From NCBI RefSeq assembly GCF_018119405.1, contig NZ_JAGPWC010000003.1, forward strand, positions 62,001-126,000: a stretch of 64,000 bases of DNA. The letters run 5' to 3'. The position numbers and the translations under genes are program-made. The notes under the pieces are model-generated. The model was not told the DNA's origin, searched no databases, and saw nothing but the letters and a program-made list of their open reading frames with translations. Origin of the DNA: Massilia sp. ST3. Lineage in GTDB: Bacteria; Pseudomonadota; Gammaproteobacteria; Burkholderiales; Burkholderiaceae_D. Positions 43,825 to 52,635 of this stretch are shown here, piece after piece. Each line of letters opens with the position of its first letter. Position 1 is the first letter of the stretch.

Positions 43825-44642
43825 CGCTTCTTCCTTTGCATGAGGTACCACGGCAGGAACAGGTTACCGGTCTTTTTCACGAGGATGCTGCTGCCCATGC
43901 CGATCACGCCGATGAACAGCATGCCGACCACGATCTCCGGATAGTTCTGGATCGTGTACGAAGCCCAGGTGTAATAGCCGATGCCGTACTGGCCCGAGAT
44001 CATCTCCGCCGTCACCAGGCAGAACCAGGCGGTGCCCATGCCGATCGACAGGCCGGTGACGATGCTGGGCGCGGCCGCCGGCAGGATCACCTCCGTGTAG
44101 ATGGTCCAGCCGCCCGCGCCCAGGCTGCGCGAGGAGGCGACCAGGCGCGGGTCGACGCCTTCCACGCCGTGAATCGTGTTGAGCAGGATCGGGAACAGGG
44201 CGCCGATGAAGGTGATGTAGACCATCGACATTTCCGAGGATGGAAACATCAATATCGCCAGCGGAATCCAGGCCACCGCCGGAATCGGACGCAGCACCTC
44301 GAGCGGCGGCAGCAGCAGGTCTTCCAGCAGGCGCGAGCGGCCGATGACCAGGCCGAGCGCGATGCCGGCCACCGTGGCGCCCGCGAAGCCGGCGAACACG
44401 CGCCAGACGCTGGCCTTCAGGTGCTGCTCCAGCTTGGGCGACTCGACCAGCGCGGCGGCGGCGTCAATCACGTCGCGCGGCGAAGGCACGTTCTGGAAGG
44501 TGACGAGCCCAAGGTCGAGGCGATGCGACGAGGCCCACTGCCAGGCCGCGATGCAGGCCAATACCGACAGGACGCGCAGCAGGTGGCGGCCCAGCCTGCG
44601 CAGCGCGGCGGGATCGAAGAAGGCGGCGGCGATCGCTTGCAT
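43821..44642 (-). CDS. ABC transporter permease (SsuC/TauC type)
   Basis: 273 aa, six helices, with the EAA-like loop ASSRSLGAGGWTIYTEVILPAAAPSIVTGL that contacts the ATPase. The family imports sulfonates, taurine, nitrate or similar small acids. Start overlaps the ATPase gene by 4 nt. A Trp/Ser-rich N-terminus precedes the first helix. Confidence 0.9.
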   Translation of the reverse strand: MQAIAAAFFDPAALRRLGRHLLRVLSVLACIAAWQWASSHRLDLGLVTFQNVPSPRDVIDAAAALVESPKLEQHLKASVWRVFAGFAGATVAGIALGLVIGRSRLLEDLLLPPLEVLRPIPAVAWIPLAILMFPSSEMSMVYITFIGALFPILLNTIHGVEGVDPRLVASSRSLGAGGWTIYTEVILPAAAPSIVTGLSIGMGTAWFCLVTAEMISGQYGIGYYTWASYTIQNYPEIVVGMLFIGVIGMGSSILVKKTGNLFLPWYLMQRKKR

Positions 44643-44657
44643 GGCGGCTCCCGGAAC

Positions 44658-46058
44658 TCAGACCGTCTTGCCGGCCTTGAGGGCGTCGAAGTCGACCACC
44701 TTGCCCTTGGTCTTGCGGGCATGGGCCTCGGCCTCGGCCTTGAGCAGGAAGGCGCTGATCTCCTTGCCCTTGACGACGAACCAGGCGTGGCCGGCCAGCA
44801 GCTTCAGGCCCGAATCCTGGTCGTGGGCATACACGGTGCGGATCTTCTTGCCGGCGGCTTCCAGCTTGCGCAGTTCGGCGAAGGCGCTGGCGGCGCTGGC
44901 GTAGTGGCGCACCAGCGGCTCGCCCTGCACCCAGATCTGGGTCAGGCGCTTGGCATCAAGAATCGGCTTGCCGGTGAGCGCGTCCTTGGACCCGAGCGGC
45001 AGCTTGGCGTAGTTCTTCAGCTGCTTGTCGTAGTCCAGGCCGGCCTGCTTGTAGGCGGCGCGGATGTAGCTGTCGTCGATAAAGCTGTCGACGTCGATGT
45101 CGCTCTCGGTACGCTTGAGCAGGCGCAGGGTCTCGATCGAGGTCTTGACAGCCTGGCGGTACTCGGGCTTCCAGCTGAAGTCGCGCGTCTGCAGGCCGAG
45201 CGGGCCGTGGAACAGGTAGTTGACCTCGGCTTCGATGCCGGTGACCTTGGCGATCAGCTCACTGTATTTTTCCGGCTCGGCGGCGATTCTGCGGTCGGCC
45301 TCGACCGCGGCGCGCAGGTAGGCGACCACGATTTCCGGATGCTTCTGGGCGTAGGCCGCATCGACCAGGCTGCCGTGCAGGGTCGGCGCCTTGGCCTGCG
45401 AGCCGTCGAAGATCTTGCGCGCGAAGCCGCGGTGCGGGAACAGCTCGGCGAAGGGCACGAAGTCGGCGTGGGCCTCGATCTTGTTGCCCTGCAGGGCGGA
45501 GCCGGCCACTTCCGGCGCCTGGGTGGTGATGTTGACGTCGCGCTCGGGGTCCCAGCCCTGGGCCTTCACGGCGCGCAGCAGCATGCCGTGGGCGGTCGAG
45601 GCGAAGGGCACCGAGATGGTCTTGCCCTTGAGTTCAGCCAGCGACTGCACGCCGGACGCCTTGGGCACCACGATGCCGTTGCCCGAGCCCTGGGTGCTGC
45701 CCGACAGCACGCTGATGAAGATGCTCTTCTTGCCGGCCTTGGCGTGGGCGGCGCCGTTGAAGGAACCGGGGAAGTCGGCCATGGAACCGATGTCGAGCTT
45801 GCCCGCCACCATCTCGTTGGTCAGCGGAGCGCCCGACGTGAAGTTCTTCCACTGGATGTCGTACTTGACGTCCTTGTACTTGCCGTCGCGCGGCAGGTAT
45901 TTTTCCAGCAGCCCGAGTTCGCGGATCAGCAGGCCGCCGGTGGCGCAGTTGATGGTGGTGTCCTGGGTGCCGATGGCGACCCGGATGGTCTCGGCGGCCT
46001 GGGCGCTGCTCAAGCTAAGCAGCAGTGCGAGGGCAGTCAGGGGCAGGCGGGGTAGCAT
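44658..46058 (-). CDS. ABC transporter substrate-binding protein (SsuA/TauA/NrtA type)
   Basis: 466 aa, longer than usual (about 320-340) because of a C-terminal extension. Signal peptide MLPRLPLTALALLLSLSSAQA. The NMT1/SsuA-like core has IGTQDTTINCATGGLLIRELG and GSMADFPGSFNGAA; the extra region contains Lys-rich helices. The ligand is unknown; the neighbouring AprA-like flavoprotein suggests a sulfur- or amine-containing compound. It is separated from the permease by 15 bp. Confidence 0.9.
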   Translation of the reverse strand: MLPRLPLTALALLLSLSSAQAAETIRVAIGTQDTTINCATGGLLIRELGLLEKYLPRDGKYKDVKYDIQWKNFTSGAPLTNEMVAGKLDIGSMADFPGSFNGAAHAKAGKKSIFISVLSGSTQGSGNGIVVPKASGVQSLAELKGKTISVPFASTAHGMLLRAVKAQGWDPERDVNITTQAPEVAGSALQGNKIEAHADFVPFAELFPHRGFARKIFDGSQAKAPTLHGSLVDAAYAQKHPEIVVAYLRAAVEADRRIAAEPEKYSELIAKVTGIEAEVNYLFHGPLGLQTRDFSWKPEYRQAVKTSIETLRLLKRTESDIDVDSFIDDSYIRAAYKQAGLDYDKQLKNYAKLPLGSKDALTGKPILDAKRLTQIWVQGEPLVRHYASAASAFAELRKLEAAGKKIRTVYAHDQDSGLKLLAGHAWFVVKGKEISAFLLKAEAEAHARKTKGKVVDFDALKAGKTV

Positions 46059-46083
46059 GGTGTTCTCCTTGTGGTGGATGCGG

Positions 46084-46317
46084 TCAGCGCAGCAGGTAGG
46101 GGATGTCGACGTGGACGGCGCCGGTGGGGCAGTCCTTCTCGCAGGGCATGCAGTACCAGCATTCGTCGAATTTCATATAGGCCTTGCCCTTGCTCAGGTC
46201 GATGGCCAGCACGTCGAGGGGGCAGACGTCGACGCAGACGGTGCAGCCCTTGTGGGCGATGCACTTGTCCTCGTCGACGCTGACGGGCACGCTGGTGATG
46301 TTCATCGTGGTCGGCAT
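46084..46317 (-). CDS. Small 2x[4Fe-4S] ferredoxin-like protein
   Basis: 77 aa. Two cluster motifs are visible, CIAHKGCTVCVDVCP and CWYCMPCEKDCP, giving eight cysteines. This spacing is close to the beta subunit (AprB) of adenylylsulfate reductase. The ATG at 46317 has GAGGAG upstream; the 43 codons before it are a shadow. It directly follows the AprA-like gene by 10 bp, so it is likely the electron carrier for that flavoprotein. Confidence 0.9.
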   Translation of the reverse strand: MPTTMNITSVPVSVDEDKCIAHKGCTVCVDVCPLDVLAIDLSKGKAYMKFDECWYCMPCEKDCPTGAVHVDIPYLLR

Positions 46318-46327
46318 GCGGTGCTCC

Positions 46328-48061
46328 TCAGGCGGCGATGGGTTGGGGCGCTGGCTGCACGCGCAGCTGGCGGTAGGCGTTCTTTTCCTGGTCGTCGAGC
46401 GGCACGATGTAAGGGGCGACCGGGCGCTTGAAGCACACCATCTCATCGCCTTCCTTCTTCAGCTGCACGTGGACGAACCATTCGGCGTCGTTGCGGCTTG
46501 GGTAGTCGACCCGGTTGTGGTAGAGGCCCCAGCGGCTCTCGGTGCGGTAGAGCGAGGCGCGCGCGGCCATCTCGGCGCAGTCGCGGATCGCGTGGATTTC
46601 CATCGCCCGCATCAGTTCGTGCGGATTGCGCGCCTGCAGGCGCTCCAGGTCCTGGCGGATGGCCTCGAAGCGCTGCAGGCCGATCTCCATCTTGCGCGTC
46701 ACCTTGGGCGGCTGCAGGTAGTCGTTGACCATGCGCCGCAGCTTGTATTCGACCTGGTTGGGCGGCAGCCCGTCCTGGCGCGCCAGGGGCGCCCAGACGC
46801 GGGCCCGTTCGCGCTCGACCTGTTCCTCGTCGAGCTCCGGCAGCGCGTGCTCCGCGCACCACTGGGCCGCGCTTTCGCCGGCCAGACGGCCGTAGACGAA
46901 GGCGCCGAGCATGTAGTTGTGCGGCACGCAGGCCAGGTCGCCGGCCGCGTGCAGGCCGGGCACCGTGGTGCGCGCCTGCTCGTCGACCCACACACCCGAG
47001 GCGGAGTGGCCGCTGCACAGGCCGATCTCCGAGATGTGCATCTCCACCATCTGCTCGCGGTAATCAAGGCCGCGGCCCTCGTGGAAGCGCCCGCGGCTGG
47101 GCCGCTCGTTGGTGTGCAGGATGGTCTCGATGGTCTGGATGGTTTCCTCGGCCAGGTGGTGCATCTTGAGGAAGACCGGGCCGTTGCCGCCCTGGAGCTC
47201 GTCGTGGAACTCCTGCATCATCTGGCCGCTCCAGTAGTCGCATTCGATGAAGCGCTCGCCCTTGCCGTTGGTGGTGTGGCCGCCGAAGGGACCGGTGACG
47301 TAGGCGCAGGCCGGGCCGTTGTAGTCCTTGATCAAGGGGTTGATCTGGAAGCATTCGATGCCGGACAGCTCGGCGCCCGCGTGGTAGGCCATGCTGTAGC
47401 CGTCGCCGGCGTTGGTCGGGTTCTCGTAGGTGCCGAACAGGTAGCCGGAAGCGGGCAGTCCCAGGCGCCCGGCGGCGCCGGTGGCCAGCACCACCGACTT
47501 GGCGCGGATCACGTGGAAGTCGCCGCTGCGGCAGTCGAAGGCCATGGCGCCGGCGATCGATCCGTCGGGCGCGGTCAGCAGGCGGGTGGCGACCAGGCGG
47601 TTGGTGATCTCGACCCGGACGCGCTTCAGGCGCCGGTACAGCACCTTCTTGATGTCGTGCCCTTCCGGCATCGGCAGCACATAGGTGCCCATGTGGTGGA
47701 CCTTGCGCATGGCGTAGTCGCCGGTCTCGTCCTTCTCGAACTTGACGCCCCAGCTGTCCAGCTCCTCGATCATGGCGTAGCTGTTCCGCGCATAGGCCAT
47801 CACCGTCTTCTGGTTGACGATGCCGTCGTTGGCGACCGTGATCTCCTTGACGTACTGCTCGGGCGTGGCGAAGCCCGGCACCACGGCGTTGTTCAGGCCA
47901 TCCATGCCCATCGAGATGGCGCCGCTGCGCTTGACGTTGGCTTTTTCCAGCAGCAGGACGCGCAGGCTCGGATCGGCTTCCTTGGCCTTGACCGCGGCCA
48001 TCGGGCCGGCGGTGCCGCCGCCGATCACCAGCACGTCGACGGTTTGCACATGTGTTTCCAT
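46328..48061 (-). CDS. FAD-dependent AprA/FrdA-like oxidoreductase
   Basis: 577 aa flavoprotein of the succinate dehydrogenase/fumarate reductase/adenylylsulfate reductase alpha superfamily. Seen: FAD-binding VIGGGTAGPMAAVKA at the N-terminus, VLATGAAGRLG, and GLHAAGDLACVPHNYMLGAFVYGRLAGESAA at the FAD C-terminal site. A conserved helical C-terminal domain follows. Its ferredoxin partner is downstream. Whether the substrate is APS, an organosulfur compound or another acid cannot be decided from sequence. It starts 1 nt after the GntR stop, so it is the second gene of the operon. Confidence 0.9.
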   Translation of the reverse strand: METHVQTVDVLVIGGGTAGPMAAVKAKEADPSLRVLLLEKANVKRSGAISMGMDGLNNAVVPGFATPEQYVKEITVANDGIVNQKTVMAYARNSYAMIEELDSWGVKFEKDETGDYAMRKVHHMGTYVLPMPEGHDIKKVLYRRLKRVRVEITNRLVATRLLTAPDGSIAGAMAFDCRSGDFHVIRAKSVVLATGAAGRLGLPASGYLFGTYENPTNAGDGYSMAYHAGAELSGIECFQINPLIKDYNGPACAYVTGPFGGHTTNGKGERFIECDYWSGQMMQEFHDELQGGNGPVFLKMHHLAEETIQTIETILHTNERPSRGRFHEGRGLDYREQMVEMHISEIGLCSGHSASGVWVDEQARTTVPGLHAAGDLACVPHNYMLGAFVYGRLAGESAAQWCAEHALPELDEEQVERERARVWAPLARQDGLPPNQVEYKLRRMVNDYLQPPKVTRKMEIGLQRFEAIRQDLERLQARNPHELMRAMEIHAIRDCAEMAARASLYRTESRWGLYHNRVDYPSRNDAEWFVHVQLKKEGDEMVCFKRPVAPYIVPLDDQEKNAYRQLRVQPAPQPIAA

Positions 48062-48062
48062 A

Positions 48063-48824
48063 TCAGCTTCCTTGGGTGGGGTGGGGGTGGCGCGCCAGGC
48101 GCAGGCCGTACTGGAAGGCTTCGCCGCGCACGTACAGGTATTCGAAATCGAGCGGCTCGCCGCCGGCGGTCCAGGTCAGGCGCTCGATGCGCAGCAGGGC
48201 CGCGCCGGGCGCCACCGACAGGGCCGCGGCCAGTTCGGTGTCGGCATTCAGCGCGCCGATCTGGATGTCGGCATGGGCGAGGGCGATGCCGTAGTCGCTT
48301 TCGAGGATCAGGAAGATGTCGCGCTCGGCCAGGTTCTCGGCGCGCAGGCGGCGGCCGACGGCGGGCGGCAGGTAGCTCAGTTCATAGGACACGGCTTCGT
48401 GGTCGAGGAAGCGCACGCGTTGCAGTTCGGTGACGGGCGCGCCCACGGGCAGCCGCAGCTGGGCGGCGACGGCGGCGCTGGCCGGGATCTCGCGCTGCGA
48501 CAGCACCCGGTTGACGATCCGGTGCCCCTTGCGCGACATCGCCTCGCCGAAGCCTTCCAGGCGGCCCAGGTCCTGGCTCGGCCGGCTCCTGGCGACGAAG
48601 GAGCCCTTGCCCGCCACCTTGACGATCAGGCCTTCGTTCTGCAGGTCGCCCAGCGCCTGGCGCACGGTGATGCGGCTGACGCCGAAGACCGCGCCGATCT
48701 CGCTTTCGGCCGGCAGGCGCGTGTCCTGCCCGTAGGTTCCGTCCAGGATGCGTTCGCGCAGGCGCTCGCGCAGCTGGGAGTACAGCGGCACCGGGGAGTG
48801 TTCAATGGCTCGGAAGGATGGCAT
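48063..48824 (-). CDS. GntR-family regulator, HutC/UTRA subfamily
   Basis: About 253 aa. N-terminal winged HTH (YSQLRERLRERILDGTYGQDTRLPAESEIGAVFGVSRITVRQAL) and a C-terminal UTRA ligand domain (GAPVTELQRVRFLDHEAVSYELSYLP). ATG 48824 is preferred to a TTG two codons upstream. It is the first gene of an eight-gene operon on one strand, so it probably represses its own operon until a substrate-derived ligand binds. The palindrome at 48833-48846 lies just before its start. Confidence 0.92.
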   Translation of the reverse strand: MPSFRAIEHSPVPLYSQLRERLRERILDGTYGQDTRLPAESEIGAVFGVSRITVRQALGDLQNEGLIVKVAGKGSFVARSRPSQDLGRLEGFGEAMSRKGHRIVNRVLSQREIPASAAVAAQLRLPVGAPVTELQRVRFLDHEAVSYELSYLPPAVGRRLRAENLAERDIFLILESDYGIALAHADIQIGALNADTELAAALSVAPGAALLRIERLTWTAGGEPLDFEYLYVRGEAFQYGLRLARHPHPTQGS

Positions 48825-48832
48825 TCGCAAGT

Positions 48833-48846
48833 CCTGTCATGACAGG
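48833..48846. promoter_or_regulatory. GntR operator candidate
   Basis: CCTGTCATGACAGG is a perfect 14-bp palindrome, 9 bp from the GntR ATG. HutC-type GntR proteins commonly bind GT-N-TA-N-AC-like palindromes of this size. A site in the leader would give direct autorepression of the whole operon. Confidence 0.65.
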
Positions 48847-48882
48847 TGATGATCTTGCGAAGATGGTATCGATGGGCTGATG

Positions 48883-48903
48883 CGAAGAGAACGAATCTCT
48901 TCG
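48883..48903. promoter_or_regulatory. Inverted repeat in the GntR upstream region
   Basis: CGAAGAGA / TCTCTTCG, a perfect 8-bp inverted repeat with a 5-nt spacer, 37 bp upstream of the GntR palindrome. It may be a second operator or promoter-proximal site. No T run follows, so a terminator is less likely. Confidence 0.4.
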
Positions 48904-48931
48904 TGCTACTACATACGGAAAACGCCTGAGT

Positions 48932-48961
48932 CGGTGGGCGCATATAGATATGCGCCCACCG
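48932..48961 (-). terminator. 14-bp perfect hairpin after the DUF5694-like gene
   Basis: CGGTGGGCGCATAT and ATATGCGCCCACCG are exact inverted copies around a 2-nt AG centre, starting 14 nt after the stop codon at 48975. The T tract that follows on the minus strand is weak (GTTTTCC), so efficiency is uncertain. Confidence 0.6.
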
Positions 48962-48974
48962 CTTCAGTTGACGA

Positions 48975-50045
48975 TTACTCCAGCACGCGCAGCGCGTCGG
49001 CGAGGCGCAGGTCGTGCATCTGGTCGAGGTAGGCGTCGAGGTAGCCCTTGTGCGAGGCGCCGACCAGCACCAGGGTGCGGCCGCCCCGGTGCGCGTTGAC
49101 CACCTCGCGGAGATTGGCGGCCATGCGCAGGTTGCGCGTCTCCCAGTAGCCGACGTAGTCGCGGCCATAGCCCTGGGGCGAAGGTTCTTCCAGGGCCGCA
49201 CCGAAGTCGTTGTCGAACACGAGCCGCGACTGGCCGGGCGCGTTGAAGGCGCGGTACATGGCCAGCACGCCTTCCTGCGTGCCGATGTGCGCTTTCAGGG
49301 CCGTGTCGAGCTGCTTGCGCTTCGCCCCGGCGGGGTTGTCCCAGGCTTTCATGAGCGCCGCGCCATAGCGCTTCTGCTCCGCTTCGTCCTTCATCGGCTG
49401 GTCGGCGGTATGGTCGTCGAAGGCGTACAGGCGCTCCAGGCCCAGGCGCGCCGCCAGCGGGGCGGCGATCAGATAATCTTCGCGACGCTTCACGCGCAGC
49501 TTCTCCAGCGCCGCGGCCAGGGCGGCATCGAGGCCGTCACCGCTGCGGCGTTCGGACTCGGGCAGGCGCAGCCACTGGACCAGGGCCGATGCCGGCTCGC
49601 CGCCGGCCAGGAACAGGGCCGCCAGGCGGCGCCGCTGGGCGGGCGAGGGCGCTTGCGGCCAGGAGGCGAGCATGGCCTCGGCCTGCGCGGTGGCAGCGGG
49701 GACCTCGAGGCCGGTCGCTGCGCGCGCCGGCGCGGTGTCCCAGCAGTAGTCGCCGACCGTCTCCCGGTAGCGGTGGGGAAACTGGCGCAGGAAGGCGCAC
49801 TGGGGGCCGGACAGGGCTTCGATGGCGATCACCTGCGGACGCCAGCGCTCCAGGCGTTCGTTCAGCGGGCCGAGGCCGGACGGCTGGAAGACAGGCGGCA
49901 GTTGTGACAGGTGGGGCGTGCCCAGGACCAGGACTTCGTTCTGCGGGCCGCTCTTCGGGCCCTTCAGCTTGCCGGGTTCGAAGTCTGCCGCCTGTGCGCC
50001 GAGCGTAAGCAGTAATCCGACGAATGAAGCGAAAGGCCGCAGCAT
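48975..50045 (-). CDS. DUF5694/TraB-like secreted protein
   Basis: 356 aa with a signal peptide (MLRPFASFVGLLLTLGAQAA). The core EVLVLGTPHLSQLPP and the ending LVLVGASHKGYLDAYL match the pattern of DUF5694/TraB-PrgY-like proteins, whose paired G-x-x-H motifs suggest metal binding. Function is unknown. The start has AGGAGA upstream. Independent transcription is likely, with a hairpin after the stop. Confidence 0.75.
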   Translation of the reverse strand: MLRPFASFVGLLLTLGAQAADFEPGKLKGPKSGPQNEVLVLGTPHLSQLPPVFQPSGLGPLNERLERWRPQVIAIEALSGPQCAFLRQFPHRYRETVGDYCWDTAPARAATGLEVPAATAQAEAMLASWPQAPSPAQRRRLAALFLAGGEPASALVQWLRLPESERRSGDGLDAALAAALEKLRVKRREDYLIAAPLAARLGLERLYAFDDHTADQPMKDEAEQKRYGAALMKAWDNPAGAKRKQLDTALKAHIGTQEGVLAMYRAFNAPGQSRLVFDNDFGAALEEPSPQGYGRDYVGYWETRNLRMAANLREVVNAHRGGRTLVLVGASHKGYLDAYLDQMHDLRLADALRVLE

Positions 50046-50246
50046 GAAATCTCCTGTCCGTGTGAATGAACGCCAAGCCTACATCAGCTGCACCTGGAAG
50101 CAGGGGAAATCGGATATGCACATGATGCGTCTGGCTTGGGGAAGTGCTTGGGCCGCGCTATTGGTCCGTCTACCAAGATGGGCGTCATCTTGGCGTTCCG
50201 ACTGCGGCCGTGTACGTCAACCATCGACCCACAGCAGACGTTCGCT
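50046..50246. other. Intergenic region without a gene
   Basis: No ORF with coding bias. Sequence around 50175-50250 (GACCCACAGCAGACGTTCGC) resembles short non-coding stretches common in accessory regions of proteobacteria. It separates a core-like gene from the orphan immunity-like gene. Confidence 0.4.
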
Positions 50247-50747
50247 CTAGCCCTTTCCGAGCTTCCACCATGGCCGCTTGGAGGCCACATCGGGCAACAC
50301 CGATTCTTCCGGCGGAACAACGCCCACCGTCTGCGCACAGATTGAGTTCCATACGTTGGCATCAAACAGCATTACTCGGGACCAGTCGATCTTTCCTACG
50401 AGTGAAGGGTGAGGAGCGAAACCAAAGAACTGGGCAGGGGCACGAGAAATCCCCTTTTCTTTAAGCAAGGCAACCCCTTGACTTAGAAGCTGCTGCTCCT
50501 GCCAGTCGAGAGAATTCATCAACTCGTTAAACTGCTGGAAGTTAGCAGCAACCGGATACAGACCGCCTTCCAGCACGTCCAGCTTCATCACCTCACCTGA
50601 CTTACGCTCGAAGAACAGATCGCCAAATGCAGAAGCACCGATGGGCCGAATCTCGCCTACTCCAAGCCCCGGCCACTCTGAAAGCAATGTGTTGAAGTCG
50701 AGCAGCGATGCGTCAACGAACAGATCGTTCCAGGTTAATGGGTTCAT
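50247..50747 (-). CDS. DUF1851 / T6SS immunity (Tdi1)-like protein
   Basis: 166 aa, no signal peptide. The layout GASAFGDLFFERKSGEVMKLDVLEGGL, then a helical middle and a C-terminal block GKIDWSRVMLFDANVWNSICAQTVG fits the GAD-like/DUF1851 proteins, which include immunity proteins to toxins such as Tde1. Codon use is less GC-biased than in its neighbours, so it may be acquired. No toxin gene is next to it, so it would be an orphan immunity gene. ATG 50747 is preferred over TTG 50753. Confidence 0.6.
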   Translation of the reverse strand: MNPLTWNDLFVDASLLDFNTLLSEWPGLGVGEIRPIGASAFGDLFFERKSGEVMKLDVLEGGLYPVAANFQQFNELMNSLDWQEQQLLSQGVALLKEKGISRAPAQFFGFAPHPSLVGKIDWSRVMLFDANVWNSICAQTVGVVPPEESVLPDVASKRPWWKLGKG

Positions 50748-50859
50748 AAGCAATGTTTAAAATCGGTTAAATTGACCGAAGAGCCGCTTCTGGCCGATAC
50801 CAGACGTTCGGAATGGCCCAGTGTATGGTCTCGTCGGCGTCACGACAATAAGGAACTTG

Positions 50860-51441
50860 TCAGGCGCCCTTAATGCGGGCAGTGACATGCGCCGCGCGCA
50901 AGGGCGTCCAGCCGAGCGAGGCCGCGATCAGGCGGCGGTAGCGGGTGTCGATATGGGCCGGCGTACGGCGTACGTATTCCTCCGCCTCGGCGCGTTCGGC
51001 GCCGCGCAGGCTGTCCAGCATCGCCACCGTTTCCTGCGCGGTCGGTACGCGGCCGTCGATCCCCGCCGACTTGGGCGGCAGGGCGGTCCAGACCGCGGCG
51101 TCGATGCGCTGCTCCCGCAGCCAGGCCGCGATGCGTTCGTCATTGCGGGCCCCATCGGCGGAGGGCAGGCTGCCGATCCAGTCCGGCCGCTCGGGCGTGA
51201 TTTTTTCACGCGCGCCCAGCATGGCGCGGGCCGCGTCCAGGTCCTGCGTGGCCAGGTAGGCCCAGTAGGTCGGCATCGGGCGGACGCCCTCGCACAGCAC
51301 CAGCGCCACCTCGGGACTGTCGTCGCTCTTGCGCACGAATTCCAGCGGCAGGCGCGGGCCGCCGGGATGCCAGCCGGAGGCCAGGCGCAGCGATCCCGGT
51401 TTCCAGAGCAGGGAACCCCAGGCGATGCAGACAATGTTCAT
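50860..51441 (-). CDS. Gamma-glutamylcyclotransferase-like protein
   Basis: 193 aa. The start MNIVCIAWGSLLWKPGSL resembles the YGSL substrate loop of GGCT-like folds, although the first aromatic residue is Trp. No Glu catalytic residue can be assigned with certainty. The ATG at 51441 is the first in the strongly coding part; the 58 upstream codons are rejected. Divergent from the second ABC transporter operon. Confidence 0.6.
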   Translation of the reverse strand: MNIVCIAWGSLLWKPGSLRLASGWHPGGPRLPLEFVRKSDDSPEVALVLCEGVRPMPTYWAYLATQDLDAARAMLGAREKITPERPDWIGSLPSADGARNDERIAAWLREQRIDAAVWTALPPKSAGIDGRVPTAQETVAMLDSLRGAERAEAEEYVRRTPAHIDTRYRRLIAASLGWTPLRAAHVTARIKGA

Positions 51442-51585
51442 GGCGCGCTCGCAAACCGAAAACGACAGTCTAGTCCGCCACCCGGAAACGGCGTGCACGG
51501 GTGTGCAGGCCCCTCGCCGCCGTACTGACGCCAGGACACCTGAGGTACAATCTGGAAACGTTTTCCTTCTGTTTCGGTATCCGCC

Positions 51586-52635
51586 ATGACACCTGACGAG
51601 CCTGCCACACTCCACGCGCTGCGCCGCCGGCAGGTGCTCAGAAGCGCCCTGGCCGCGGCCGCGCCTTTGGCGCTGCCGGCCGCACCGGCCGGCGCGGCCG
51701 GTGCGAACAAGCCGCTGGTCGTCGGCGGCCTGCCCGTCACCTGCAACCTGACCCTGCCGATCGCCTGCCAGGCCCGCATCGCCGTCAACGCGAAAACCGG
51801 CGCCGGTCCCTCGCCCTTCGCCTACGCCAAGTTCAGCGGCTGGCCCGAGGTCAAGGAGTCGCTGATGACGGGCCGCATCCCGGCCGCCTACATGCTGGCG
51901 CCGCTAGTCATGGACCTGGTCGACAGCCGTATCCCGCTCAAGATCGTCTCGCTCGGCCACCGCTCCGGCGCGGTGATCATGGTGCGCACCGATTCGCCGG
52001 CGCGCTCCTTCCGCGACCTGCGCGGCAAGAGCATCGCCATTCCCAGCCGCTTCGCGGTCGACTACCTTTTCCTGCGCAAGATGCTGGCGCGCGCCGGGAT
52101 GTCGCCCAAGGACATCACCCTGATCGAGATGGCCCCGCCGGACATGCCGGCCGCGCTGTATGCGCGCGCGGTGGACGCCTACTGCACCGGCGAGCCCTTC
52201 GGCGCCGCGGCCCAGCGCGCCGGCTATGCGCGCCCGCTGGCGATGACGCGCGACGAATGGCGCAACTACATCTGCTGCGTGCTCACCGTGCGCGAAGACC
52301 TGATCCAGTCGAACCCCGCGCTGGTGCAGGACCTGGTCAACCATATCCAGGCGGCCGGCGATTGGCTCGACAAGGGACCGGCGAACCGCGACAAGGCGGC
52401 GCAGATCGCGTCCAGCCGCACCTATTTTGGCCAGGACCCGAAGATCATCAAGTTCGTCATGGACAACCCCGAAGACCGCGTGACCTACGGCGACCTGCGC
52501 CTGATCCGCGCCGAGTTCGACGAGCTGATGCAGCTGTCGGTCGAAGCGAAGACACTCAAGCGCCCGGTGGCCTACGAGCGCTACGTCGACGAACGTTTTT
52601 ACAAGAACATCAAACCGGTACCGATTCCGCTGTGA
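51586..52635 (+). CDS. Tat-exported ABC substrate-binding protein (NrtA/TauA type)
   Basis: 349 aa. A Tat-like leader (RRRQVLRSALAAAAPLA) and an NMT1-like periplasmic binding fold with LVVGGLPVTCNLTLPIACQA and YCTGEPFGAAAQ. The Tat route suggests a folded or cofactor-bound protein. It heads a five-gene operon with overlapping starts. The ligand is unknown. Confidence 0.88.
   Translation: MTPDEPATLHALRRRQVLRSALAAAAPLALPAAPAGAAGANKPLVVGGLPVTCNLTLPIACQARIAVNAKTGAGPSPFAYAKFSGWPEVKESLMTGRIPAAYMLAPLVMDLVDSRIPLKIVSLGHRSGAVIMVRTDSPARSFRDLRGKSIAIPSRFAVDYLFLRKMLARAGMSPKDITLIEMAPPDMPAALYARAVDAYCTGEPFGAAAQRAGYARPLAMTRDEWRNYICCVLTVREDLIQSNPALVQDLVNHIQAAGDWLDKGPANRDKAAQIASSRTYFGQDPKIIKFVMDNPEDRVTYGDLRLIRAEFDELMQLSVEAKTLKRPVAYERYVDERFYKNIKPVPIPL

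Noticed and set aside
43686-46055. 789-codon plus-strand ORF opposite the ABC genes
   Set aside because: Shadow frame; the minus strand shows complete binding protein and permease.
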